A stretch of 44,762 bases of DNA, taken from positions 1-44,762 of the forward strand of contig ONBI01000006.1 of NCBI GenBank assembly GCA_900316035.1, written 5' to 3'. Shown in pieces: positions 6,570-15,151 of the stretch. Below the pieces are notes generated by a model. That model worked only from the letters and a program-made list of their open reading frames with translations. It did not search any database and was not told the origin of the DNA. Position numbers and translations under genes: made by a program. Numbering within the stretch: the stretch's first letter is position 1; each line of letters begins with the position of its first letter. This DNA comes from an uncultured Eubacteriales bacterium (GTDB taxonomy: Bacteria > Bacillota_I > Bacilli_A > RFN20 > CAG-288).

Positions 6570-9500
6570 ATGAAAAAAAGTAAATTCGGTTTATTGCTTC
6601 TCAGCGCTCTATCCTTGACGGCTTTCTCTTTCCAAGGAAATGCTTCCGTTTCTTTCTCTTCTTCCCGTTTCGTTCAGGCGACCAAGGAAGAAGATCAGAG
6701 CAAAGCCAAAGAAGCTTTGGATGTTTTAGCTTCGAACCTCAACATCGATCTCTCCCATGTCCTTACCGATATCATGCTTCCTTTCACCAGCCTATATAAC
6801 GCCAGTATCCGCTGGACTTCTTCTAACGAATCCGTTGTGAAGATCGTCACGAACAAGAACGATAACGGCAAAGTCACTTCCATTGTCGGCAAAGTCACCC
6901 GTCCGGATGCCGATACCGCTCTCACCTTAACGGCTACCGCTCAGATCGGGGAAGACAAAGAAGGAACCAGCCAAAGAAGTTTCCCTTTGACGGCAGCCAA
7001 AAAGTCGAGCAAACAGGCTTCGGATCTTCCTTTAGCGATGGAAGAGGATTTTTCTTCTTATCGTACCGGACTGGATATCTCCAACTATTACAAATGGCAG
7101 ATGACCTCCGGAGAAGATATGATCTCCGAAGCCATCGATAAAGATAGCGATGCTTCTTTACATAATGTCAACGATTTACCCTCGGCTCACGTTTTGAAGA
7201 TCAACTCTGCTCGCCAGGCCTCCGATATCTGCTATAGCCGTAAGATCCATATCACTACCGCCAATGCTCCGCAGGGTGCAGCCTTTGAAGGCTACTTCCT
7301 TTCGATGGGAGAAACCAATGGTATCTCCTTTGAGTTCGTCACTTCCACGGGATCTATCGTACAGACTTTCCGCCTCCGTTCCGATGCTCTTGCCTACGAT
7401 GCTAACGGCAGTTTAAAGGATGCCACTAGCTTTACTCCGAAAGCTGGCGTCTGGTATAAATTCCGCTTTGTTTTACGTACCAAGAGCGGATACGGAATCC
7501 TCAAAGTCTTCGATTTCGAGCAGAACAAATATATCGACCTCACCTTAGATGCAGGGGATGCTTATGTCAACGGAGGCGGTGTCACTTCGAATATCTCCGG
7601 GGATGTCTTAGCCTTAAGAATCCGAGCCAAGAGCGGTTCGAAAGTCGGTGCGACCTATCTTTCCGATTTGAAGTTGGATAGTACCGCAACTCTTGTAGAA
7701 GAAAAGAATCCGACAAATCCTAATCGCAGTAAAGGTATCGGTGAGATCACGGGTTATGAACCGGTGTTATACGCTTATTCCGGGAGCACTCCTTTGGGTT
7801 TGAACCCGGACTTTGTTGTCCATAACCGTTTCGATTCTTCGTTTACCTTAGTCAAAGGAACCGACTATTCTGTTTCGGAACCCACTTCGGTTTCGACCCA
7901 GGAAGACGGTTATACCAAGACGATCTACACTTATACTTTCACTCTCTTAGGAGAGGATACGGAAACCGAGACTATCACGCAGACGGTCTACTTCGATGAA
8001 GAAACCGATACGGGTAGAATCTATAACTTCCGTGCTTCCTATCTCAAAGCCGATAAGAGTGATCCCAGTAAAGCAAGAATCACATTAAGCGGTAATCTTG
8101 TCCGTTCGGATGCTACTCTTCATTATGCGGTTCTGAAACAGGGGAATCCAGCTCCGAGTGCTAACGACTTAGCTTCGGATTCGGTCTCTTCCGCTATCAC
8201 GCATGGTTCCCTTTCTTTAAGCGATAATCCTATCTTCTCTTTTGATACCCATCTTCTTTCCATCCGTGACGAATACGATGTCTATGCTTTGACTACGAAT
8301 ACAAACGGAAATTCTTCCATCGTTTCTTCCTTATCTATTTCTACCGTTATCAACGTTTCCACTCCGGAAGATGTCTATCAGATGGGAACCAATATTGATA
8401 CCGCGAAATCCCAGTTCCGTCTCATCAACGATATCGATATGTCTTCCTTTGAATGGAAAGAGAACTCGGCAGTCAATTTCACCGGTTCTGTCGATGGCCA
8501 AGGTTATAAGATCACTGGCTTACGTATCAACCTTACTTCTAGTAAGGTCGGTATCTTCAATACCTTAAGAGGAAAAATCAAGAATATCGTCTTTGAAAAA
8601 GCCTATGTCTCCGGCATTGAGGATGTCGGTGTTCTGGCCGGTAACGTCTATAACGGAACCGATATCGAGAACGTGAAGTTCCTCTCCTGCAAAGTCGATC
8701 AGGAAGCTTCTTCGACCGGTGGTGGCGGATACTTCGGTATGGTCGCCGGCCGTATGCGTAGAGGTCCGGTCACGGTAAAGAACTTAGTTATCGATGATGC
8801 CTATATCTCCTGCCCGAAATACGTCGGCTTATTGACCGGCGGTATTGAAGATGGGGATGCCGGTGAGACTTACTCTTTCTCGCAGATTCAGGCTCAAGGT
8901 CATATCAATACCGATGGTGCCGCTATCGGTCTGATCGGCCGTAACCGTGCGACTACCGAGATTGAGGATGCCTATGTTTCTTTGACGATTGATAATGGTA
9001 AGAAGGAAGCTGCCGTTGTTGCCGGACACCTCAAAGAAGGTGGAAAACTCCATGTCAAAAGATTGATTGGAGACCTCAAAGTCCGTCAGATGACACAACC
9101 TACCTACTTCAATAACTTCATCGGATCTTTCGATGCGAATACTTGCTCTTACACCGCGGAAGATTGCTATTTCGTCTCGGAAGATTATTCGGATTTAGCG
9201 GATAACCTCACTCCTACGACTTCGACGGTCGATGCCGGTATTTCGATCTCGGTACCGAACGATGTCGATAGCCGTTTCTGGGAGACGAACACCTTCATCC
9301 GTAACTTCGATACGGATCTCTTATGGCATTACGATGAAGAAAAAGGAACTCCTTCTATTCAGCCTCGGAAGAAAGAGGATGTTGTGGTTACGGCTTCGAT
9401 GGTTTCTTCTTATATTGCCGGTATTGATCTGAATAAGACATTAGAGAATCACTATTGCATCTATAAAGCCGAAGAAGATATGGCTTACTTATCCGAGAGT

Positions 9501-9611
9501 GAGAAAGCCAAGATCACCGACGAGGAAAAGACCAAGTTAGCCAAGGCCAAAGAAGCTTACGAAAAAGCAATTGCGGATTTGGATGAAGTGATAGGAGATA
9601 GCAATCTCTAA
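6570..9611 (+). CDS. Large secreted protein with atrophied Ig, lectin-like and GLUG-repeat regions
   Basis: A 1013-residue exported protein beginning only 4 bp after the lyase stop. Its signal, MKKSKFGLLLLSALSLTAFS, has no lipobox Cys. About residues 45-145 match an atrophied bacterial Ig-like domain (WTSSNESVVKI; LTLTATA). About 150-375 look like a jelly-roll module, with EDFSSYRTG at the start and WYKFRFVL and VLALRIRAKSG strands. About 590-900 hold a GLUG-like beta-helix: LINDIDMSSFEW, FTGSVDGQGYKITGL, then VGVLAG, GMVAG, VGLLTG, IGLIG and AVVAG repeats. The C terminus is a charged helical segment without LPXTG or membrane anchor. No lyase catalytic site was found, so it is more likely an accessory binding protein of the pectin operon than an enzyme. 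How it stays on the cell is not clear. Confidence 0.8.
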   Translation: MKKSKFGLLLLSALSLTAFSFQGNASVSFSSSRFVQATKEEDQSKAKEALDVLASNLNIDLSHVLTDIMLPFTSLYNASIRWTSSNESVVKIVTNKNDNGKVTSIVGKVTRPDADTALTLTATAQIGEDKEGTSQRSFPLTAAKKSSKQASDLPLAMEEDFSSYRTGLDISNYYKWQMTSGEDMISEAIDKDSDASLHNVNDLPSAHVLKINSARQASDICYSRKIHITTANAPQGAAFEGYFLSMGETNGISFEFVTSTGSIVQTFRLRSDALAYDANGSLKDATSFTPKAGVWYKFRFVLRTKSGYGILKVFDFEQNKYIDLTLDAGDAYVNGGGVTSNISGDVLALRIRAKSGSKVGATYLSDLKLDSTATLVEEKNPTNPNRSKGIGEITGYEPVLYAYSGSTPLGLNPDFVVHNRFDSSFTLVKGTDYSVSEPTSVSTQEDGYTKTIYTYTFTLLGEDTETETITQTVYFDEETDTGRIYNFRASYLKADKSDPSKARITLSGNLVRSDATLHYAVLKQGNPAPSANDLASDSVSSAITHGSLSLSDNPIFSFDTHLLSIRDEYDVYALTTNTNGNSSIVSSLSISTVINVSTPEDVYQMGTNIDTAKSQFRLINDIDMSSFEWKENSAVNFTGSVDGQGYKITGLRINLTSSKVGIFNTLRGKIKNIVFEKAYVSGIEDVGVLAGNVYNGTDIENVKFLSCKVDQEASSTGGGGYFGMVAGRMRRGPVTVKNLVIDDAYISCPKYVGLLTGGIEDGDAGETYSFSQIQAQGHINTDGAAIGLIGRNRATTEIEDAYVSLTIDNGKKEAAVVAGHLKEGGKLHVKRLIGDLKVRQMTQPTYFNNFIGSFDANTCSYTAEDCYFVSEDYSDLADNLTPTTSTVDAGISISVPNDVDSRFWETNTFIRNFDTDLLWHYDEEKGTPSIQPRKKEDVVVTASMVSSYIAGIDLNKTLENHYCIYKAEEDMAYLSESEKAKITDEEKTKLAKAKEAYEKAIADLDEVIGDSNL

Positions 9612-9628
9612 AGAGGAGGAAAAGAAAA

Positions 9629-10366
9629 ATGAAAAAGAAAACTCTGGCGTTTGTTCTTCTTTCTTTGCTTCTTCCTCTTGCGGGTTGCGGAGAAACGGAT
9701 TCTTCTTCCGATAATCCTCTTCCGACTTCTTCGGAACCGACTTCTTCAGAACCGACTCCCGAAAAAGAAAAGACGATACAGGAAATCCTATCCGAACAAT
9801 CCGGTTTCTACGATATCCGTTCCGATATCAAGATTCAGAAAGACAGTAAACAGTATTATTCCTTCCTCGGCCGAGAGACTCTCTATCTCGGTACGAGCGA
9901 TGGAACCGATGGGAAAATCCGTTATTCTTTCGGTATCCGTGAAAGAATGTCGAACCTCGATAAGAACACCGATACCACCCAGGAAACCTATACTATCTAC
10001 AGGACTCCGGGACAGACTTTTACCCTCAATCCATCTTCTGGAAAATACAGCGTCAAAGAAGAAGAGAACACTGGTTTTACTCCCTTTGTTCTCGGCTATG
10101 ATTTCACCAAAGCGAGTGATGTCTCGACGGTAGATAAAGGTGGCAAATCGGAAGTTACCGGTAAAGTTGCTTCTGCTTCCTTAAAAGGATTCTTCGGTAA
10201 AGATACCCTTACCGGTGTCAGTGATTTTGCTTTCACCGCTTCCTTAGATGCCGATAAAGTTCTCACTTCTCTTATCTTCACCTATACCCAGGATGGCTAC
10301 TCGGTCCGTCAAAGAAAAACCTACTCTACTATCAATAGTCCTTTAACCACTCCGAAGGTCTCTTAA
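9629..10366 (+). CDS. Small lipoprotein, last gene of the pectate lyase operon
   Basis: A 245-residue lipoprotein with GAGG AAAAG ahead of ATG 9629. The signal MKKKTLAFVLLSLLLPLAGC gives a lipobox ending at Cys 20, followed by a linker with repeated PTSSE units. Residues about 50-245 are beta-rich and polar, with many paired strands (YYSFLGRETLYLG; SLIFTYTQDGYSVRQRKTYS). The arrangement is similar to outer lipoproteins that bind soluble ligands, but no family is recognised. It follows the 1013-residue protein by 17 bp and precedes a strong terminator, so the three genes form one transcript. Confidence 0.75.
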   Translation: MKKKTLAFVLLSLLLPLAGCGETDSSSDNPLPTSSEPTSSEPTPEKEKTIQEILSEQSGFYDIRSDIKIQKDSKQYYSFLGRETLYLGTSDGTDGKIRYSFGIRERMSNLDKNTDTTQETYTIYRTPGQTFTLNPSSGKYSVKEEENTGFTPFVLGYDFTKASDVSTVDKGGKSEVTGKVASASLKGFFGKDTLTGVSDFAFTASLDADKVLTSLIFTYTQDGYSVRQRKTYSTINSPLTTPKVS

Positions 10367-10383
10367 TCGTTGAATTGACTAAG

Positions 10384-10436
10384 AAAAAGACGAGGAAGAT
10401 TTCTCACTTATACTGAGATTTCTTCTTCGTCTTTTT
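10384..10436. terminator. Bidirectional terminator between converging genes
   Basis: AAAAAGACGA (10384-10393) pairs with TCGTCTTTTT (10427-10436), and the stem continues inward through GGAAGA and TCTTCT. T runs are present on both strands, so it can end the pectate lyase operon and the SNF2 transcript. Confidence 0.85.
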
Positions 10437-10442
10437 GTGTTG

Positions 10443-13400
10443 CTAAGAAAGTAAGAACTGCAGATCGCTTAAGTCGAGAGAACGGATACCTTCGTCGCCG
10501 TTCTGGATGACGGAAGCGAGTTCCTTCTTCTTGTTCTGTAGCTCGATGATTCTTTCCTCAATCGAATTCTTGCAGATCATCTTCAGAACGGTGACCGGTC
10601 TCGTCTGACCGATACGGTGAGTTCTGTCGGTCGCCTGATTTTCCGCTGCTAAGTTCCACCAAGGATCAAGATGGATGACGATATCGGCGCCGATGAGGTT
10701 TAGACCGGTTCCGCCAGCTTTCAAGGAGACAAGCATCGCCTGGATATTGTCTTTGGTGTTGAAGTCTTCGGCTAAGGCGATTCTTGTCTTTGCCGGAGTG
10801 GAACCGAGAATCTGAGCGGACGGGATCTTCTCTTTATCTAGGAGCTTTGTCAAAGCATTGAGAGTCTGAACAAAGGTCGAGAAGACTAAGACTTTATGAC
10901 CATCGGCGATTGCCTGTTTGATGGTTTCGGTAGCGGCAAGAAGTTTTTCGCTTTCTTCCGGGAAATCTTCATAGGCCATCTTCGGGTCGACACAGATTTC
11001 TCTTAGACGGGTGATCTCCGCTAAGATGGCGATTTTATCGATGCGTTCGGTAAGAGAACGGCGGGCATCCTGAAGAGAAGCATCGTAGAGCTCTCGCTGT
11101 TTTTCGGACATACCGACCGTGATAACGGATTCGGTTTTCGGAGGTAAGTCTTTTAATACGTCTTCCTTTCTTCTCTTGAGAATGAAAGGAGCAATCTTCG
11201 CGGAGAGTTCTTCTTTGGCTTCTTTATCTTCTTCTTCGTCACTATCGCCTTTTCCATAATCCGCATAGAAATCACGATAGCTAGGAAGATACCCAGGCAT
11301 CAGGAAATCGAAGATCGACCATAAGTCCATATAGGAATTCTGAATCGGAGTACCGGTAAGAACAAACTTATGGGTGGCCGATATCTGTTTCACGGCTCTG
11401 GTCTTCTTAGCAAAGACGTTAGCGATATTCTGCCCTTCATCCAGAATGACATAGGAGAAAGTGAACTTACTCACTTCGTCTAAATCATTGCGGAGAGATT
11501 CATAGGAAGTGACATAGACTTCTTTCTTATTCGGATTGAACTGGGAATAGATAGCATTACGGCTGGTCTTGCTACCATCGAGAACATTGACTTCGGCTTT
11601 CGGATCCCAGTGATGGAATTCTTTTTCCCAGTTGTAGATGAGGGATTTCGGTGTGACGATGAGAATCGGTCTCTGTTCTTTCGAGGTGGAAAGAAGAGCA
11701 ATCATCTCCAACGTTTTTCCTAAACCCATATCATCGGCTAAGATGCCGGAGAGATTGTGTCTCGCTAAGACATGAAGCCATTTGACACCGTCTTTCTGAT
11801 ATGGACGTAATACCTTCTCGATATCTTCGGGGACATCGGTCTTCTCTTTCGGGAACTCCTTGATATCTTCAAAAAGGGTCTTCAGTTCCGGAGAGAAAGT
11901 GACTTCGGTATCCTTGTCGGAATACTGCGATAACTTCAAAGCATCGTAGATCGGAAGCTTTGGGGTATCGATCTGATCCAGCTTGAAATCGGAAACCATC
12001 TCCTTGAAAGATTTCGAATCGTCATCGTCAAAAGAAATGATAGAATCCTTCAGTTTTACATATTTTTTCTTCTTTCGATATGCGGTGAGAATGGTCTCCA
12101 GTTCCTCATCGGTATAGGAAGGGGAACCGATACGCATCTGTAACCAATCGATACCGGAAGAAGTGAAGATAGAGATTTTACCGACACCTTTGACCTGGGT
12201 CTTAGCGATATTCTCACTGAGATAGATTTCGGCGGTGCTCTTTAAAGGAGTTAAGTCCATCTTCAGGAAGGAAGCAATCTTCTCTAAGTCATCGATCTCA
12301 CCGTTTTCAGGGAGTTCGAGCAGCTCTAACTGATGGCTGAATCGGTTTTCTTTCTCTTCTCCTTTTCCGACTGGAAGGAATTCCTGTTTGCTTACCTTTT
12401 CTTTATCAAAGTAGTATTCCGTTTGGAAGAGTAAAGTTCCTTTTTCGGTATAGGTGACAATATAGTGAATCGATTGGCGGTAATAAGGATGCTTCTCTTT
12501 GTATGCATCCGAAACCGTTACATGGTTATCTTCGATAGAAGGTAGAATTTCGCTGGATACTTTATCGGCAAAGAGATCGAAACGGAAATCGGGATGGCTG
12601 TTAGCAAAGGTGAAAAGGACCTGTGTTTTCTTGTCATTGACTCTATAGAAAGAGATGATGTGTTTTTTGATATCCAAACAAGCGATGATATCGTTGGTGT
12701 AGTAAACGTTATTTCCAGGTTCTGGATCAAAAGAAAATTGTCCGTTGTCTTTCACTTCAACAGTCGCTTCTTTTTCTTCCTTAGAAATCGAATAAAAGTC
12801 GTCATTGAAGTAAATGGTTCTACCTTTCAACAGATAGAGAGCCTTTGCAAGCTGAGATTCCGGCATAGCGACTTCTTTTTGAGAGTTCGATTGATAAGCA
12901 TAGTAATTGGAAGTCGAATTTGATAGGAAGGAAAAGAAAGCCAAATCCTCTTCGGGAATATCCTTTTTATCAAAGGAATAATTTCCAGAGTGAGTCTGTA
13001 TTTCTCCACCCTCATTTGTCTCAAGATCATCCAGAAAATCATTGGGATAGCAAAGATAAGTGAATTTCTTAGCGCTATCTCTCTTCTGCCTTATACGGAC
13101 ATTGACGATGTTTTCGTAAGAACCTGCATAAACAAAGAATTCGTACTGGAATGCAATAGGAGTTGCTGGCTTTGTTTCCTTTTGCTTCTGCGCTTGTTCT
13201 TCATTGTCGATGGTTTGGATGCGTCTCAGCAGATCCTGAAGATCATATTGCTGATTTTTCCGGATTCTGTTTTCTTCCGCTGAAAACTGCATAATGGAAA
13301 GAAGGGCACGGCTATTCGGTTCATAAAGTTTCGTCAGTTCTTCCGGAGAGAGAGGCTTTTCTTTTTCATATAAGAAAGCAAAAAAAGCAGAAATATATCC

Positions 13401-13667
13401 ATCCGAATAGCCTCTTAAATTATTGGAAGAAATACTCTCTTTGCGGAGAGAGGTATACAGTGTACTGTCAATCGTGAAGAAATAATAATCATCGTTTTCA
13501 AGAGAAAACACTTCATACCCAAGACTTTCAGACATGCTATCAAAACGATAGTAGATGTGGTAGACGCCTGCTTTCAGATCCTCGTAAAATTTCGTTGCCC
13601 CTTTGCTTTTTTTAAATTCTTTACATAAATTCTGATATTCTCTTTCAGAAAATTTTGTGACAAACAT
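10443..13667 (-). CDS. SNF2-family ATPase/helicase
   Basis: A 1074-residue DNA translocase of the Swi2/Snf2 group. The ATPase occupies the C-terminal 460 residues: GILADDMGLGKT (about 641-652, Walker A), LDEGQN (742-747, the DExx box as DEGQ), LTGTPIQN (770-777) and ATDRTHRIGQ (about 1012-1021, motif VI). The first 600 residues are a beta-rich region of the kind annotated as SNF2-associated in Bacillota. It has none of the paired Cys of a SWIM zinc finger, which many relatives carry. GGAGAAT precedes ATG 13667. The gene follows a helical protein of unknown function by 5 bp, so the two are probably cotranscribed and may work together. Likely roles are remodelling of protein-DNA or transcription complexes; no restriction or methylase gene is near, so a defence role is not supported. 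Confidence 0.88.
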   Translation of the reverse strand: MFVTKFSEREYQNLCKEFKKSKGATKFYEDLKAGVYHIYYRFDSMSESLGYEVFSLENDDYYFFTIDSTLYTSLRKESISSNNLRGYSDGYISAFFAFLYEKEKPLSPEELTKLYEPNSRALLSIMQFSAEENRIRKNQQYDLQDLLRRIQTIDNEEQAQKQKETKPATPIAFQYEFFVYAGSYENIVNVRIRQKRDSAKKFTYLCYPNDFLDDLETNEGGEIQTHSGNYSFDKKDIPEEDLAFFSFLSNSTSNYYAYQSNSQKEVAMPESQLAKALYLLKGRTIYFNDDFYSISKEEKEATVEVKDNGQFSFDPEPGNNVYYTNDIIACLDIKKHIISFYRVNDKKTQVLFTFANSHPDFRFDLFADKVSSEILPSIEDNHVTVSDAYKEKHPYYRQSIHYIVTYTEKGTLLFQTEYYFDKEKVSKQEFLPVGKGEEKENRFSHQLELLELPENGEIDDLEKIASFLKMDLTPLKSTAEIYLSENIAKTQVKGVGKISIFTSSGIDWLQMRIGSPSYTDEELETILTAYRKKKKYVKLKDSIISFDDDDSKSFKEMVSDFKLDQIDTPKLPIYDALKLSQYSDKDTEVTFSPELKTLFEDIKEFPKEKTDVPEDIEKVLRPYQKDGVKWLHVLARHNLSGILADDMGLGKTLEMIALLSTSKEQRPILIVTPKSLIYNWEKEFHHWDPKAEVNVLDGSKTSRNAIYSQFNPNKKEVYVTSYESLRNDLDEVSKFTFSYVILDEGQNIANVFAKKTRAVKQISATHKFVLTGTPIQNSYMDLWSIFDFLMPGYLPSYRDFYADYGKGDSDEEEDKEAKEELSAKIAPFILKRRKEDVLKDLPPKTESVITVGMSEKQRELYDASLQDARRSLTERIDKIAILAEITRLREICVDPKMAYEDFPEESEKLLAATETIKQAIADGHKVLVFSTFVQTLNALTKLLDKEKIPSAQILGSTPAKTRIALAEDFNTKDNIQAMLVSLKAGGTGLNLIGADIVIHLDPWWNLAAENQATDRTHRIGQTRPVTVLKMICKNSIEERIIELQNKKKELASVIQNGDEGIRSLDLSDLQFLLS

Positions 13668-13672
13668 TTTAT

Positions 13673-14857
13673 CTATTCTCCATAAAGATGAAGAGATGTA
13701 TCAAAGGAAGGCGTTTTCGTTTCATAAAGAGCTCTCAGATAATGAACACGGGTGGAATGAAAGCAATCGGATATTTTGTACGCTATTTCGGAAGAAAGGA
13801 AATCAGGGTCATCTTTATAGGCATCGATAATACCATTGAAAACGGCTTCCTTGTTGTAGGTGTTCTTGAGCGCTTTATTGAATGCTTTTGTCAGATAACG
13901 GAGATATGTATCTTTAAATCTCTCTTTGATGATGGGAGCAAGACCGACATAATCGGAAAGAGGAAGGGAGGATACAATACCAGGCTTATATTCCGCTCCG
14001 CAAATCATCCCATAAGCAACGCTTTGATTTGCCTTATCGGATTGCGTGGAGAGAAAATCGTCTTCGTTTTCCCTTTCTTCCGGTGTCAAAAGCTGATAGT
14101 AACGATAAAGAATAGAAGAGGAAAAAGAGCCCATTTCAATCAAAGAGCGAAGTAGCTTTTTTTCTTCTTCCGGTGACAGGTTCGGCTTCAGACATTTTGT
14201 GAAAATATCTTCTCGTAGAGTGGAAGCGTAATCGAAATAGAGGCAAGTGTTTTTTAGAACCGAAAGTGCAAGAAGAAATTTCCTTTTTTGAATCAAATAA
14301 CGGACAAATATATCGGAAGCGCGATAAGAAAAATTATAATTTGTCTTGGAAAGTGCTTCGAAAGTGGCATCCTTAATATAGTCTTCTATGGTGTTAAAAT
14401 AGCGATAGAAAAAATCAAGTAATGTGGTTTCTCTGTCTTCCGTGCTCAGAAAGCTATTCTGAATCAAACTGTTTACATAGTAACCATAGGTTTCGCTTTT
14501 CAGAGCCTCAACTAAGAAAGCACTGACGGTCGCTTTGTTTTTCTCTAACATATAGAAACCATCGAACATCTTCTCTTTGACGGAACTTTCGGCAGGAAGA
14601 TCTTCGGTGAAAACCATAAAGCGGTGAGGTAGTTTCTTTCTTTCTTCTAAACTGTAAGTCTTAAAAGCATTCTGAAAAATCGAGACGAGGGAACGGACTT
14701 TGCTGATATCCGACCAAGAAGGACAGCAACGGATAAACGTTGCTTTCGCTTGGTCAAAAAAAGCATCCGGCCGATTGTACTGAAGCATCATCAGACCCGA
14801 CATCTTCTCTTGGTAAGTAGCGGCATCCCAGATAATGTTACTTGGTTTTTCGTTCAT
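13673..14857 (-). CDS. Helical protein of unknown function, first gene of the SNF2 operon
   Basis: I do not recognise this 394-residue protein. A longer frame begins at a TTG at 14995, but that would run through the divergent antiporter promoter and give 46 residues of unrelated composition. ATG 14857 (MNEKPSNIIWD) and ATG 14866 are the realistic starts. The sequence is rich in Leu, Tyr, Phe, Lys and Glu, with no signal, membrane span or Cys motif. The regular pattern of amphipathic helices (FDQAKATFIRCCPSW; FLLALSVLKNTCLYFDYAS) suggests an all-alpha repeat fold such as a TPR- or HEAT-like solenoid, typical of protein-protein interaction. It ends 5 bp before the SNF2 gene. A partner or adaptor of that ATPase is an inference from position only. 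Confidence 0.7.
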   Translation of the reverse strand: MNEKPSNIIWDAATYQEKMSGLMMLQYNRPDAFFDQAKATFIRCCPSWSDISKVRSLVSIFQNAFKTYSLEERKKLPHRFMVFTEDLPAESSVKEKMFDGFYMLEKNKATVSAFLVEALKSETYGYYVNSLIQNSFLSTEDRETTLLDFFYRYFNTIEDYIKDATFEALSKTNYNFSYRASDIFVRYLIQKRKFLLALSVLKNTCLYFDYASTLREDIFTKCLKPNLSPEEEKKLLRSLIEMGSFSSSILYRYYQLLTPEERENEDDFLSTQSDKANQSVAYGMICGAEYKPGIVSSLPLSDYVGLAPIIKERFKDTYLRYLTKAFNKALKNTYNKEAVFNGIIDAYKDDPDFLSSEIAYKISDCFHSTRVHYLRALYETKTPSFDTSLHLYGE

Positions 14858-14864
14858 AGAGAAC

Positions 14865-14870
14865 ATTATA
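14865..14870 (-). promoter_or_regulatory. -10 box just ahead of the helical-protein gene
   Basis: TATAAT on the minus strand (14870-14865) ends 7 bp before ATG 14857, so transcription would begin at about the start codon. The -35 is poor (TTGTTT at 15 bp). No Shine-Dalgarno motif precedes the ATG. Confidence 0.4.
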
Positions 14871-14989
14871 AGCGGAAGAGAAGTAAAACAAATAGGCTTT
14901 AGAAAGAAATAGAGAGGTGTTGTGGAAGCGGAGAGGATTTTGGCGCTTGAATTTCTCCAATAGTATGCAAGAAGGCGCTGAGCCTCACC

Positions 14990-15018
14990 TTGCAAAACCG
15001 AAAACGAAAGCCTATACT
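14990..15018 (+). promoter_or_regulatory. Promoter of the fluoride riboswitch-antiporter transcript
   Basis: TTGCAA (14990-14995) and TATACT (15013-15018) with a 17-bp spacer. The predicted start near 15025 lies just before the aptamer. Confidence 0.65.
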
Positions 15019-15028
15019 TCTTCGCGTC

Positions 15029-15128
15029 AGGGAATGATGTCTCCCTAGCAGGATTCCTGCTGAACCGCTTAACAAAGCTGATGACGTCTGCGCGGAAAAA
15101 GAAAGTGCAGATTTTCTCAGCTTTTTTC
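15029..15128 (+). promoter_or_regulatory. Fluoride (crcB) riboswitch with transcription-terminator platform
   Basis: P1 is AGGGA (15029-15033) with TCCCT (15042-15046) around the loop ATGATGTC. The loop bases GATGTC (15036-15041) pair with GACGTC (15083-15088), the crcB pseudoknot. Conserved AACCGC (15063-15068) and GCTGATGAC (15077-15085) flank the second stem GCTT/AAGC (15067-15070, 15075-15078). An additional hairpin AGCAGG/CCTGCT (15047-15061) is inserted after P1. The expression platform is AAGCTGA (15075-15081) pairing with TCAGCTT (15117-15123), followed by T residues, with an inner stem CTGCGC/GTGCAG. Aptamer and terminator share 15075-15088, so fluoride binding should prevent termination and switch on the antiporter gene. 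Confidence 0.85.
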
Positions 15129-15151
15129 TTTCCGGGAAAGGAATCCAGAGT

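Noticed and set aside
14858-14995. Extended N terminus of the helical protein from a TTG
   Set aside because: It would cross the divergent antiporter promoter and adds 46 residues of unrelated composition without a ribosome site.
15029-15128. Other riboswitch classes for the antiporter leader (Mn, c-di-AMP, Na/Li types)
   Set aside because: The pseudoknot and the AACCGC and GCTGATGAC blocks fit the crcB pattern, and I could not fit the others.
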